From Actinomadura graeca (GTDB taxonomy: Bacteria; Actinomycetota; Actinomycetes; Streptosporangiales; Streptosporangiaceae): a stretch of DNA of 64,000 nucleotides. Below the pieces are notes generated by a model. That model was not told the DNA's origin. It did no database searches and saw only the letters and a list, made by a program, of their open reading frames with translations. Made by a program: the position numbers and the translations under genes. The DNA lies in the NCBI RefSeq assembly GCF_019175365.1, contig NZ_CP059572.1:496001-560000 (forward strand). The letters are read 5' to 3'. Below are positions 23,898 through 33,700 of the stretch, one piece after another. Every line of letters begins with the position of its first letter. Within the stretch, counting starts at the first letter, position 1.

Positions 23898-24845
23898 TCA
23901 CCCCCTGCCCGGCCGGTCGCCGCGCGGGTCCAGGGCGTCGCGGATCCCGTCGCCGAGCAGGTTGAACGACAGCGTGGTCAGCAGCAGCAGGACGCCCGGC
24001 GCCGCGGGCAGCCACCAGGCCGTCCGGAACACCTCGCCGCCCTCCCCGAGCATCGACCCCCAGCTCGGCATCGGCGGCCGCACCCCCGCGCCGAGGAACG
24101 ACAGCGTCGCCTCGAACACGATCGACGCCGGGACCAGCATCGAGGTCAGCACCGTGACCTGCGCCGCCAGGTTCGGCAGCACGTCCGCGACGATGATCCG
24201 CGCGTTGGACGCGCCGAGCGCGCGGGCCGCGTCCACGAACTCCCGCCGCCGCAGCGACAGCACCTGGCCGCGCACGACCCGGCCGAACGCCGCGAAGGAG
24301 AAGAACGCGATGACCAGCACCGTCATCGCCAGGCTCGCGCGGGGCGAGGACACCTGGAACGTCGTCGCCAGCATGATCGCCACGAGCAGGTACGGCAGCG
24401 CGAGCGTCACGTCCATCAGCCGGGCCAGCAGCGCGTCCACCGCGCCGCCCGCGTACCCGGCGACGGTCCCGACGCACGTCCCCGCCGCGGCGGCGAGCAG
24501 CGCCGCGAGGACCCCGACCAGCAGCGAGATCCGCGCCCCGTACGCGGCCCGCACCAGCACGTCCCGGCCGAGCTGGTCGGCGCCGAGCCAGAACTCCCCG
24601 CCCGGCCCGCGCGGCAGCCCGTCGGCGTCCAGGCCGGTGCGGGGGAACGTGGCGTCGTACGGGTGACCCGTCCACCGAGCCCACAGCGGCGCCATCAGCG
24701 CGAACACGAAGACGAGGGACAGGACCGTCAGGGACGCCAGCGCGGCCCGGTCACGCCTGAAGCGCCGCCACGCGAGCCGCGCCGGGGACAGCCCCCGCAC
24801 CGGCTCCGGCGCATCCGGGACCGCCGCCCATCCCCCTTGCGCCAT
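23898..24845 (-). CDS. ABC transporter permease, OppC/DppC type
   Basis: 315 aa from the ATG at 24845, with GGGGAG seven bases upstream. A longer GTG reading (from 24893) covers the likely -10 region and is less likely. The OppC_N region (LAWRRFRRDRAALASL) leads to helix 1, then an outer loop, then five more helices with the coupling loop LSLRRREFVDAARALGASN. It is partner of the OppB-type permease immediately downstream. The pair interrupts a gene neighbourhood (mshC to SCO1664-like) that I recall as contiguous in relatives, suggesting insertion. Confidence 0.9.
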   Translation of the reverse strand: MAQGGWAAVPDAPEPVRGLSPARLAWRRFRRDRAALASLTVLSLVFVFALMAPLWARWTGHPYDATFPRTGLDADGLPRGPGGEFWLGADQLGRDVLVRAAYGARISLLVGVLAALLAAAAGTCVGTVAGYAGGAVDALLARLMDVTLALPYLLVAIMLATTFQVSSPRASLAMTVLVIAFFSFAAFGRVVRGQVLSLRRREFVDAARALGASNARIIVADVLPNLAAQVTVLTSMLVPASIVFEATLSFLGAGVRPPMPSWGSMLGEGGEVFRTAWWLPAAPGVLLLLTTLSFNLLGDGIRDALDPRGDRPGRG

Positions 24846-24922
24846 CCCGGACTCCCCGCACGCGAAGGTCGCACGAAGTAGCCACGCTAGCACCGACGGT
24901 CACGCGCACGCCGGGAAAGCGG

Positions 24923-25684
24923 TCAGAGCACCCGGCCCCACGAGGCCGGGTCGCCCGGCACCGCGGTGAAGTCGTACCGCACCCCGCCCGCCGTCAGCGC
25001 GATCAGGCTGACCGACGTCGTGCCCCACACCCGTCCCTCGCCCAGGTCGAGCACCGGCAGCAGCGCCCTGTGGTCGGCGCGGGCCAGCCCGTCCCCGTTC
25101 ACCAGCGGGAACCAGGCGCCCCACGCCTCGCCCGCGGGCCCCTCCCCCGGCACGGGACGCGCCGCCTCCTCCAGCCGGGGCCGGAAGTGCCCCAGCCGCG
25201 CCGACATGTAGGCGTCCTCGGTCTGCCCCTCCAGCTGGCCCTCGCCCTCCAGCCCGCTGTTGACGACCAGGTGCAGCCCCGGCCCGAGGGACCGTTCCAC
25301 CATCGTCCCGCCGTCCCAGCTCCACATCCGCACCCGGTCGGCCTCGGCGCAGACGAGGTGGAACGGGTCGAAGGCGGGCAGGTCGATCCTGCCCGGCTTC
25401 CCGTCCGCCGCCAGCCGCAGCGGCAGCTCCCCCCGCGACGCCCGGCCGTCCTCGGCCGCCATCCGCCCCCGCCCGTTCAGCACGGTCGCGACCCGCGGCG
25501 CCTCCGGGTCGACCGCCAGCCACGTCCCCCCGGCCCGCAGATCCAGCCCGCCGACCAGCCCCGGCCGCTCCTTCCAATGCCGTCCGGGCATCTCCCAGGA
25601 ACGGGCGAGGAACTCGTCGCGCACGCCCACCAGGAGCACAGGAACCGGCGAGGAGGGATCAAAACTGACGATCGCCGTACACAT
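24923..25684 (-). CDS. TANGO2/NRDE family protein
   Basis: 253 aa. It begins MCTAIVSFDP, with Cys at position 2, the feature shared by TANGO2/NRDE proteins and by Ntn-hydrolase-like folds. Later blocks GVRDEFLARSWEMPGRHW, GGTWLAV, LVVNSGLEG and WGTTSVSLIAL fit the family. TANGO2 members have been linked to heme or acyl-CoA handling, but no bacterial reaction is established to my knowledge. I set the start at ATG 25684 because it gives the conserved Met-Cys; the longer reading upstream lies across the next gene's 3' side. The neighbours suggest no clear pathway. Confidence 0.85.
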   Translation of the reverse strand: MCTAIVSFDPSSPVPVLLVGVRDEFLARSWEMPGRHWKERPGLVGGLDLRAGGTWLAVDPEAPRVATVLNGRGRMAAEDGRASRGELPLRLAADGKPGRIDLPAFDPFHLVCAEADRVRMWSWDGGTMVERSLGPGLHLVVNSGLEGEGQLEGQTEDAYMSARLGHFRPRLEEAARPVPGEGPAGEAWGAWFPLVNGDGLARADHRALLPVLDLGEGRVWGTTSVSLIALTAGGVRYDFTAVPGDPASWGRVL

Positions 25685-25740
25685 GCACCCAATTGCAGCA
25701 CCACCCCCGGCCGCCCGCGGCCTCGGGGTCGCCCTTCGGA

Positions 25741-26520
25741 CTACAGCGGCGGCCAGGGGATGGCGGGCCAGTCTTCGGGGGGATAGGGGTGGATGCGGTG
25801 TTTGAGCATGAGATCGACGCGGCGGCGGACGGCGTCGACCTCCTCGGCGGTGAGGAGTTCGGTGAGGCGGGCGGCGAGGGCGCCGCCGCTGAGGGCGGCC
25901 GAGACCCGGGTGAGGGCTTCGAGGGCCTCGGGGGTGAGGCGTTTGCCGCGCCACTGCCAGAGGACGGTGCGGAGCTTGTACTCGACGGAGAAGCAGACGC
26001 CGTGGTCGCAGCCGTAGACGTGGCCGTCGCCGGGCGGGAGGAGGTGGCCGATCTTGCGGTCGGCGTTGTTGACGACGGCGTCGAAGACGGCCATGCGGCG
26101 GATCGGGTCCTCGTCGGAGCGGGACAGGGCGACGAGGTCGATGCCGGGGTCGGGTTCGACCCACAGCTGGACCATGCCCGGGCCGTAGGGGCCGTCACGG
26201 TGGACGGTCGGGGGGACGGTGCTCCACCCCATCTCCTTGGAGACCTCGTAGGCGGCGACCTCGCGTTCGGCGAGGGTGCCGTCGGGGAAGTCCCAGAGGG
26301 GGCGTTCACCGGCGACGGGCTTGTAGACGCAGTTGGCGCTGACGCCGTCGTGCTCGACGGAGCAGTACAGGGTGGCGTTGGACGCCTGGACGAGCCGTCC
26401 CTCGACGGAGAGGCGCCCGTCGAGCAGGAGGCTCTCGGCGGCTGCGGCGTCTCGGGGGGAGACCGTGCGCCCGGGGGGACCGTCGCCGGCGGTGGCCCGG
26501 TCCCGGGAGGACTGCGTCAT
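25741..26520 (-). CDS. SCO1664-family protein (PI3/4-kinase-like fold)
   Basis: 259 aa cytoplasmic protein of a family conserved through actinobacteria. The fold shares motifs with phosphatidylinositol 3/4-kinases and HipA-like kinases. Examples are a lysine in NCVYKPVAGERPLWDFP that fits the ATP-binding Lys, and FDAVVNNADRKIGHLL followed by YGCDHGVCF, which match the catalytic loop (N..D) and the metal-binding DHG. The actual substrate is unknown. It is the third gene of a four-gene minus-strand array (phosphatase, DUF3090, this, TANGO2-like), 48 bases past DUF3090. The conserved company suggests a common but undefined process. Confidence 0.88.
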   Translation of the reverse strand: MTQSSRDRATAGDGPPGRTVSPRDAAAAESLLLDGRLSVEGRLVQASNATLYCSVEHDGVSANCVYKPVAGERPLWDFPDGTLAEREVAAYEVSKEMGWSTVPPTVHRDGPYGPGMVQLWVEPDPGIDLVALSRSDEDPIRRMAVFDAVVNNADRKIGHLLPPGDGHVYGCDHGVCFSVEYKLRTVLWQWRGKRLTPEALEALTRVSAALSGGALAARLTELLTAEEVDAVRRRVDLMLKHRIHPYPPEDWPAIPWPPL

Positions 26521-26568
26521 GCTCTCATTCTCCCGGCAGGCGCGCTCATGATCCAGTACAGCGGCATG

Positions 26569-27117
26569 TCAGCCGAGGTATCCGTTCTGCCGCGGGCAGA
26601 CGTGGCCCTCGGTGTCCAGGGGCAGCCCGCACAGGGGGCACGGGGGGCGTCCGGCGGCGACGACCTGGAGGGCGCGCTCGGCGAACGCGCGGGCCTGCGC
26701 GGCGCTGATACGGACGCGGAGGACGGCGATGGCGGGGTCGTCCTCGCCGACCTCGGCGTCGTCGTCGCCCTCGGTGACCTCCTGGGCCTCGATGACGACC
26801 TGCTCGTCGTCGGGATCCCAGGCGAGGGCCATGGTGCCGACCTTGAACTCCTCCTCGACGGGCTGGTCCAAGGGATCGTCATCGCGCAGCTCGGAGGGGG
26901 TGACCGCGGGCACGGGCGCGTCGCCGCCGCTGCGGCGCAGCACCTCGTCGAGGAGTTCCTCCAGACGCTCCGCCAGCAGCGTCACCTGGAACTTCTCCAG
27001 GCCGACGCTGGTGATGCGGCGGCCCGAGCGGGCCTGCAGGTAAAAGGCGCGGTCCCCCGGCCGGCCGACGGCGCCGGCGATGAACCTGTCCGGCAGGTCG
27101 TAGGAGATGACGGGCAT
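26569..27117 (-). CDS. DUF3090 family protein
   Basis: 182 aa. The start MPVISYDLPDRFIAGAVGRPG and an acidic middle (about 75-128) are typical. The C-terminus carries a possible zinc site: C160, C163, H172 and C174. Function is unknown. It is nine bases downstream of the histidine phosphatase gene, so co-transcribed. In Mycobacterium tuberculosis, as I recall, the equivalent genes Rv2133c, Rv2134c and Rv2135c are also contiguous, beside mshC and uppP, so the group is an old actinobacterial unit. Confidence 0.9.
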   Translation of the reverse strand: MPVISYDLPDRFIAGAVGRPGDRAFYLQARSGRRITSVGLEKFQVTLLAERLEELLDEVLRRSGGDAPVPAVTPSELRDDDPLDQPVEEEFKVGTMALAWDPDDEQVVIEAQEVTEGDDDAEVGEDDPAIAVLRVRISAAQARAFAERALQVVAAGRPPCPLCGLPLDTEGHVCPRQNGYLG

Positions 27118-27126
27118 GTCTCGACC

Positions 27127-27828
27127 CTACGCGCCGCCGCCCACGGGCGCGTCACTCGACCCGGAACCGCCGTCGCCCGGGGGCTTCGGCAGCAGATCGC
27201 CGACGTCCCCGCCGGTGTCGTTGAGCCGGACGACGAACGGCCGCAGCTCGGTGTAGCGGACGGCGGTGAGGGACGCGGGATCGGCGTGGATGCGCTGGAA
27301 CTGGTCGAGGTGCAGGCCGAGGGCGTCGGCGACGACGGCCTTGATGATGTCGCCGTGGCTGCACACGGCGTAGACGGCGTCGTCGCCGTGCTCGGCGGCG
27401 ATCCGGGCGTTCCACTCCCGGACGGCGGCGACGGCGCGGTGCTGCGCGGCGGCCAGGGCCTCCCCGTCCGGGCCGGGGAAGCGCACGGCGCTGGGGTGCG
27501 CCTGGACGACCCGCCACAGCGGCTCCTCGGCGAGTTCCCTGAGGGGGCGGCCGGTCCAGTCGCCGTACCTGACCTCGCCGAACCGGTCGTCGGTCTCGAC
27601 CTTGCCCGCGGGTCCGGGCCGTCCGGCGGCGACGGCGTCGGCGGTCTCGACGCACCGCTCCAGGGGGCTGGAGACGATCGCGGCGAGCGGGACGGGCTCC
27701 AGCCGCCGGGCGAGCGCCGACACCTGCGCGCGGCCGCGTTCGTCCAGGTGGACGCCGGGGGTCCAGCCGGCGAGGGCGGGCCCGGTCATGGCGGTCAGGC
27801 CGTGCCTGAGCAGGAGAAGGGTCGTCAC
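27127..27828 (-). CDS. Histidine phosphatase superfamily protein (MSMEG_4193-like)
   Basis: 233 aa from the GTG at 27828. The phospho-histidine motif LLLRHGLT puts the nucleophile at H9. Other catalytic parts are SSPLERCVETADA and CSHGDII. I prefer this start over a GTG at 27867 because it begins right at the first strand of the fold, as relatives do, and has AGGA upstream. The family includes phosphoglycerate mutases and broad phosphatases; which it is cannot be decided here. First gene of the conserved trio with DUF3090 and the SCO1664-like protein. Confidence 0.88.
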   Translation of the reverse strand: MTTLLLLRHGLTAMTGPALAGWTPGVHLDERGRAQVSALARRLEPVPLAAIVSSPLERCVETADAVAAGRPGPAGKVETDDRFGEVRYGDWTGRPLRELAEEPLWRVVQAHPSAVRFPGPDGEALAAAQHRAVAAVREWNARIAAEHGDDAVYAVCSHGDIIKAVVADALGLHLDQFQRIHADPASLTAVRYTELRPFVVRLNDTGGDVGDLLPKPPGDGGSGSSDAPVGGGA

Positions 27829-27902
27829 ATCCTGCACTCTAGGAGATCGCGGACACCGGGTGATCACGGCGGCGTACCCGGGTGCGCCGGGGATGCGGGA
27901 GA

Positions 27903-28883
27903 ATGCGTGGCGTGATCGTGGACAAGGCCATCTACGCGAACGGCGCGCGCAGCGACATCGACGGCGACATCAGCGACGCCTTCGACCTGGCCCGCGCGGA
28001 CGGCGAGTGCTTCGTGTGGATCGGGCTGTTCGAGCCGGACGAGGCGGAGTTCGAGCTCGTCCGCGACGAGCTGCGGCTGCATCCGCTGGCCGCAGAGGAC
28101 GCCGTGTCCGCGCACCAGCGCCCGAAGATGGAGCGTTACGACGACACGCTGTTCGTGGTGCTGAAGACCCTCTCCTACATCGACGAGACGTCCGACATCG
28201 AGGTCGGCGAGATCATGGTGTTCCTCGGCCAGGACTTCGTGGTGACGGTCCGGCACGGCGCGGGGAACCCGCTGGGGCCCGTCCGCAAGCGGCTGGAGGA
28301 GTCGCCGGAGCTGCTCAAACACGGCGCGACGGCCGTCCTCTACGCGGTGTGCGACGAGATCGTGGACCGGTACGGCCTCGTCGTCCACGAGGTCGAGGTG
28401 GACATCATCGGCCTGGAGCGCGCCGTGTTCGATCCGGGTGCCCGGGACGTCACCGCGGAGATCTACTCGCTGAAGCGGGAGGTGCTGGAGTTCCGCAGCG
28501 CCGAGGACCCGCTCGTCCCGGTCCTCCAGGACATCGTGAAGGGCCGCGTCGCCGAGTGCGGCGGCACCCGCGAGTACTTCCGCGACGTCCTGGACCACCT
28601 CCTGCTCGTCGACGGCCAGGTCGACGCGCACAACGAGCTGCTGAACAGCGTCCTGACGGCGCACCTGGCCCTGCTCGGGAAGCGCCAGAACGACGACATG
28701 CGGAAGATCTCCGCCTGGGCGGCGATCATCGCGGTGCCCACGGCCATCGCGGGGATCTACGGCATGAACTTCGACGACATGCCCGAACTGCACTGGACCT
28801 TCGGATACCCCCTGGTCATAGGCGCGATGGCCGTTCTGTGCACCCTCCTGTTCCGCCGCCTCCGCAAAAGCGGCTGGCTCTGA
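27903..28883 (+). CDS. corA: CorA-type magnesium/cobalt channel
   Basis: 326 aa. A large N-terminal cytoplasmic alpha/beta domain is followed by the long stalk helix and two C-terminal membrane helices. The selectivity motif GMN is at 287-289 in GIYGMNFDDMPELHW. The positively charged end RRLRKSGWL is typical. It assembles as a pentameric Mg2+ channel in the membrane. The ATG at 27903 is preferred over the earlier GTG at 27882. Single gene, divergent from the phosphatase operon, 61 bases before the convergent secreted protein gene. Confidence 0.94.
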   Translation: MRGVIVDKAIYANGARSDIDGDISDAFDLARADGECFVWIGLFEPDEAEFELVRDELRLHPLAAEDAVSAHQRPKMERYDDTLFVVLKTLSYIDETSDIEVGEIMVFLGQDFVVTVRHGAGNPLGPVRKRLEESPELLKHGATAVLYAVCDEIVDRYGLVVHEVEVDIIGLERAVFDPGARDVTAEIYSLKREVLEFRSAEDPLVPVLQDIVKGRVAECGGTREYFRDVLDHLLLVDGQVDAHNELLNSVLTAHLALLGKRQNDDMRKISAWAAIIAVPTAIAGIYGMNFDDMPELHWTFGYPLVIGAMAVLCTLLFRRLRKSGWL

Positions 28884-28943
28884 CGGCGACGGCTGTCGCG
28901 CCACTGGTACAGACGCGTGGCCCGGCGGGGTGGGGCGGTGGGG

Positions 28944-29309
28944 TCAGGCGGGGACGGGTTGGGTGCAGGCCGTGTAGGGGGTGCCTTGGTAAGTGGCGTT
29001 ACCGCATGTGGCGTAGGTCTTTCCGGGTTGCGCGGGGACGGTGTCCTTGGCGGGGAGCTCGGTGCATTGCTGGGCGTCGCACTCCTTCAGGAGGTAGGAC
29101 GTCGACGTGACGTCCGCGGAGTCGACGAGGTAGAACGACGCGCTCACCTGGCCGTTCGCGACGCTCACGCAGATCACGATGGCGGAGCGGGCGGGGATCA
29201 CCGTCGCGCATTCGCTTTTGCTGATCGGAGGCGACGCCTCCGCGTGCGGGGCGAGGGTCAAGGCCGCCGCGATACCGGTGCAGGCCACTAGGGAGATGAT
29301 GCGGCGCAT
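28944..29309 (-). CDS. Small secreted cysteine-containing protein, unknown function
   Basis: 121 aa. A Sec signal peptide is evident: MRRIIS, hydrophobic core to about 20, cleavage likely after AEA (residue 25). The mature part of about 96 residues contains six cysteines (in SECATV, VICVS, KECDAQQC, ATCGN and YTACTQ), consistent with disulfide bonds outside the cell. No enzyme motif or lipobox is present. The start ATG has AGGAGG upstream. I do not recognise a family. It lies at the left edge of the accessory region and may or may not belong to the CAR cluster. Confidence 0.7.
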   Translation of the reverse strand: MRRIISLVACTGIAAALTLAPHAEASPPISKSECATVIPARSAIVICVSVANGQVSASFYLVDSADVTSTSYLLKECDAQQCTELPAKDTVPAQPGKTYATCGNATYQGTPYTACTQPVPA

Positions 29310-29353
29310 CGTCGCCTCCTGGTGCGGGCGAGGGGCAGGAGCACCTTGATCTT

Positions 29354-29372
29354 GCGCCCGTTGTACGGGCGC
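29354..29372. promoter_or_regulatory. Inverted repeat upstream of the secreted protein gene
   Basis: GCGCCCGT-TGT-ACGGGCGC (29354-29372) is a perfect 8-3-8 repeat 45 bases before the secreted protein start and 150 bases past the MFS gene stop. It could be a terminator for the MFS transcript or an operator. Confidence 0.45.
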
Positions 29373-29520
29373 GTAAAGGCCATGACGTGAACCGGGTGAA
29401 TGCGGGCGAAGTGATCGTTTTGGCGCGGTCCTTTCGTGGGCTTGGAAGGGAATGTGACCGGGGGTGCCCGGTTCGCGTGGAGGGTCGCCGGACGGGGGTG
29501 ACCGGTCCCCGCCGGGCGGG

Positions 29521-30720
29521 TCAGCGAGCCACGGGGAGGGTGGCCTGTGCGGGCTCGGCCTCCTCGCCGCGCAGCAGGTACGAGCCGCCCGCGGCGGCGA
29601 GGCCGGCCAGGGCGAACCCGGCCGAGGCCCAGCCCACCGCGGGCAGGCCGCCGAGGGCGATCAGCAGGCCGCCGAGCGCCGGGCCGGCCATGATCCCGAT
29701 GTTGAAGCCGGTGATGTTCGCGGCGCCGGCCAGCGACGGGGCGGCCGCGGCGTAGGTGAAGACGCGGACGTTCACCGCGGGGTTGAGCGACCATCCGAAG
29801 AACTGCAGGGCGGTCGCGCAGAGCACGGCCGTGACGGGGCGTCCGGCGCCGAGGACCAGCAGCACGGACGCGGCGGCCGCGCCGGAGAACCCGGCCAGCA
29901 GCGTCGCGAACGGCCACCGGTCGGCGAACCGGCCTCCGGCCGCCAGGCCGAGCAGCGCGCCGACACCGGCGATCACCAGCGCGACCGGCACCCGGCCCGG
30001 CCGCAGGTCGGCCGCGCCGATCAGCAGCGCGCCGAGGTAGGTCGCGATGGCCGTGCCCTGCGCCGCCGACAGCGCCGCGGCCAGGTAGGTCAGCCACAGC
30101 CGGGGATCGGTGAACACGGCCAGCTCCCGGCGCAGGTCGGGCCGCTCCGCGCCGGTGCCCCGGCCTTCCGGCAGGAAGACGACGATGCCCACGGCCGCGA
30201 GCGCGGTCGCCCCGGCGACCGCCAGCATCGCCGTGCGCCAGCTGAACGCGTCGCCGACGACGGTGCTCAGCGGGACGCCCACGATGGTGGCCACGGCGAG
30301 GCCGCTGGACACCACGGCCAGGGCGCGGCCCTTGATCTCCGCGGGCACCACCCGCACCGCGGCGACCATGGCCGAGACCCAGAAGCCCGCGTAGGCGACC
30401 GCGCCGAGGACGCGGCCGGCCATCAGCGCGCCGTAGCCGGGTGCCGCCGCGCAGAAGAGATGGGCCAGCACGAAGGCCGACAGGAACGCCAGCAGCGCCC
30501 GGCGGTACGGCCAGCGCAGGGTCGCCGCGGTCAGCAGCGGGGCGCCCACGGCCATGCCCGCGGCGAAGCCGGAGGCCAGCAGCCCGGCCGCGGCCACCGA
30601 GACCCGCAGGTCCGCGGCGACGCCGGGCAGCAGGCCCGACAGCATCAGCTCGGAGGTGCCCTGCGCGAAGACCGCGAAGGCCAGCACGTATACGGGCAGG
30701 GGCACCCGTGGTCCCGTCAT
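29521..30720 (-). CDS. MFS exporter, DHA1 (AraJ/Cmr-like) type
   Basis: 399 aa with about 12 hydrophobic segments. ASGFAAGMAVGAPLLTAATLRWPYRRALL is the antiporter-type helix 2-3 region, written here as its motif positions roughly 45-75. The ATG at 30720 has GGGAGG upstream; the longer reading adds a Gly/Ala-rich tail and is rejected. It begins 57 bases after the CAR stop, so it is most likely on the same transcript and exports the product of that cluster or its intermediates (inference). The substrate is otherwise unknown. Confidence 0.9.
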   Translation of the reverse strand: MTGPRVPLPVYVLAFAVFAQGTSELMLSGLLPGVAADLRVSVAAAGLLASGFAAGMAVGAPLLTAATLRWPYRRALLAFLSAFVLAHLFCAAAPGYGALMAGRVLGAVAYAGFWVSAMVAAVRVVPAEIKGRALAVVSSGLAVATIVGVPLSTVVGDAFSWRTAMLAVAGATALAAVGIVVFLPEGRGTGAERPDLRRELAVFTDPRLWLTYLAAALSAAQGTAIATYLGALLIGAADLRPGRVPVALVIAGVGALLGLAAGGRFADRWPFATLLAGFSGAAAASVLLVLGAGRPVTAVLCATALQFFGWSLNPAVNVRVFTYAAAAPSLAGAANITGFNIGIMAGPALGGLLIALGGLPAVGWASAGFALAGLAAAGGSYLLRGEEAEPAQATLPVAR

Positions 30721-30776
30721 CTTCCCGTCCTCCCTGGCGCCGCCGGCCGCCCCGGCCGCCGCCCCGCGGTGGCCGG

Positions 30777-33700
30777 TCACCGGCCGGGGGGCGGGCCGTC
30801 GAGGAGGCGGCGCCGTCTCAGATCGTCGACGTACTTGTCGATCAGCGCGGTGGTCAGCCCGGGGACGTCATCGCCGGGGCCGGGCCGCGCGGACCGGACC
30901 GCCGCGCGGAAGCGCGCCGCGGACAGCACCGGGCCGGGACGGACCGGCTGCCGGTAGGCGTCCAGGACGGGCAGCACGGACAGCGCCCGCCGGTGCGCGG
31001 GCAGGGCGCGCAGGGCGCCCTCGAAGCGGGTGAGCCAGTCGGCGTACCCGTCGATGCGCCGGATCGGATGGCCGGTCGCGATCAGCCGGTCGACGACCTC
31101 GTCCAGGTCGATGCCGCCCGTGTGCGGGTCGATGACGTGGTAGGTGAGCCAGCCCTCGGCCGTCCGGGCTCCGAGTGCCGCGACCGCCGCCGCGGTGACG
31201 TCGACGGGAAGGCCCTCGACCCGGGCGGGACGTCCGGCGTCGTCCCCGGGGTGCCGCCAGGACTTCGGCGCGACGCCGGTGACGAGCAGGCTGAACAGCA
31301 GGCGGGTGAACGTGTCCGCGGTGTTCAGCTGCCCGGTGTAGCGGGTGTGCGCCCCGATCATGGCCGGGCGGAACACCGTTACGGGCAGCCCGCACTTCTC
31401 GTGCGCCTCGCGCAGCAGCACCTCACCGGCCCATTTGCTGGTGCCGTAGCCGCCGGCGTGGCCGCCGTCGGCCACCCGCACCGGGCTGACCAGGCGGATG
31501 TCGTCGTCCTCGTCCAGCGCCGCCGCGCCGGCCTGGTCGGTGGCCGCCACCGTCGACAGGTGGGCGACGGGCTTGCGCCGCGTGGTCAGCGCCAGGCGGA
31601 TGATCTCCGCGGTGCCGGTGACGTTGGGGCCGAACAGCTGCGCGTAGGGCAGCAGGTGGTTGACGTGGGCGGCGGAGTGCACGATCAGGTCCACGGTCTC
31701 CGCGAGGCGCCGCCAGTCCGGTTCCGGCAGGCCGAGCCGCGGCCGGCCGACGTCGCCGGCCAGCACGGCGAGGTGGTGCCGGGCCAGGTCCCGGTACTCC
31801 GACAGCAGCTCCGGGTCGCCGCTGTCGAAGGCGGCGTCCAGCCGCCCGCGGGCGGCCTCGGCGTCACGGCCGCGGACGAGGCAGACCACCGTGCCGCCGG
31901 AGGCGCGCGCCCGCCGCAGCAGTTCCAGGCAGAGGAACCGGCCGAGGTAGCCGTTGCCGCCGGTGAGCAGGACCGTCCGGGCCGGGACGGCCGCGGGGGG
32001 CAGCGCGCGGGCGGCGGCGAGCGTGCCGGCGTCCAGGAACGCCTCCAGGATGAGGTCGGCCGCCCGGACCGCCGGGCCGGTCCCTTGTGTCCCCCGCGCC
32101 CCCCGGAACGACCCGGTGCCGTGCACCGAGGCCGCGGTGGGCCGCCGCGCGACGGCGGCGCGCTCCTGATCGATGTGCGCCGCCAGCCACCCGAGGTCGG
32201 TGGCCGGGCCCAGGATCGTGCTCACCGGCACCTCCACGCCGAAGATCCCGGTGAGCAGCGTGGCGAACTCGAGCGCGGCCAGGGAGTCCATGCCGAGGTC
32301 GGTGAACCGGGTGTCCGGGCGCGTCCGCTCCTCGCCGCCCCCGAGGACGGCGCGGGCCGCGCGGGCCACCGTCTCCGGTGTCGGGCGTCCGGCGCCGGAG
32401 ACGTGCAGGGCGCGCAGCTCGGCGGCCTGCTGCGCGGCCATGTCGGCGTAGCGCCGTTCCAGCCGGTCGGCGTAGCGGCGGGTCAGCGCGGCCCGCAGCG
32501 GCTTGCCCACCTCCGACAGCAGGCCGTTCCGGGCCGAGAACGGCTCGGGCTCGATGACGAGGTCCCGGGGGATCTCGGCGGGGCCGAGCCGCGCCGCGCG
32601 CGCGATCTCCCGGAGTGACGCGCCGATCCCCGCCTTCACCTCGTCGGCGCCGCCGAGGTGCGCGGCCGCGTCGGAGGGGACGACCACGCCGAGCAGGAAG
32701 GGATGCCGGGCACCGCCGTACAGGAAGATCTGCCGGATCAGGGGGCTGCGGGCGAACTCGGCCTCCAGTGCCGCGACCGCGACGAACTCGCCTTGCGCGA
32801 GCTTGACCACGTTGTTGCGGCGGTCCACGGGGACCAGGCGGCCCGGCCCGGTCTCGGCGACGATGTCGCCCGTCCGGTAGAAGCCGTCGGCGTCGAACAC
32901 GCCCGCGGTCAGGTCGGGCCGCCCGTAGTAGCCCTGGAACATCAGGGTGGTCTTCAGCAGCAGCTCACCACGCGGATGCGGACGGTCGGTCCGGAAGTAG
33001 CCCAGCTCCGGCACGTCGGCGATCCGGTAGTCGAGCACCGGCGGGGACTGCACGCGGTGGTCGAACAGGAGGCCGCCGCCCGCCTCGGTCGAGCCGTAGC
33101 CGTCGTGCACCTCCAGGTCCAGCAGCGCCTCGGTGAACGCCCGCAGCTCCGCCGACAGCGGCGCGGTCCCGCAGACGAGCATCAGCAGCCGGTCGCCGAG
33201 CACCCGGCCGCGCATCCCGGCGGTCACCTCCCGCTCGGCGCGGGCCCGGTCCTCGCCCGCCGCCATCCGCCGGGCCACCTCGCCGTGGAAACGCTGGAAC
33301 ACGAGCTCGCACAGCCGGGGGACGCACGGCATCTCGGTCGGACGGACCAGCGCGATGTCCTCGAACAGCGTCGACTTGTCCTCGCGCGCGGTGAAGTACA
33401 CGGTGCCGCCGCGGGCCAGGGCGCTGTAGGTGGCGCCGCGCCCGGCGCCGTGGCCCATCGTCATGTAGGTGAAGCAGAGCGCGGGGATCTGCCGCCGCGA
33501 TCCCCAGAACTGCCCGGCCAGCCGGTCGGAGTACACCGCCCCCTTGGGGGTGCCGGTGCTGCCCGAGGTGTAGAGCAGCAGCGCCGGCGGGTCCTCCCCC
33601 GCGGCCGGGACGTGCGCGGCCACCGCCGGTCCCGCGCGCCCGCGTGCGATCAGCGCGTCCAGCGTCTCGACCGGCACCGGGCTGCCCGCCTCGGCCAGCC

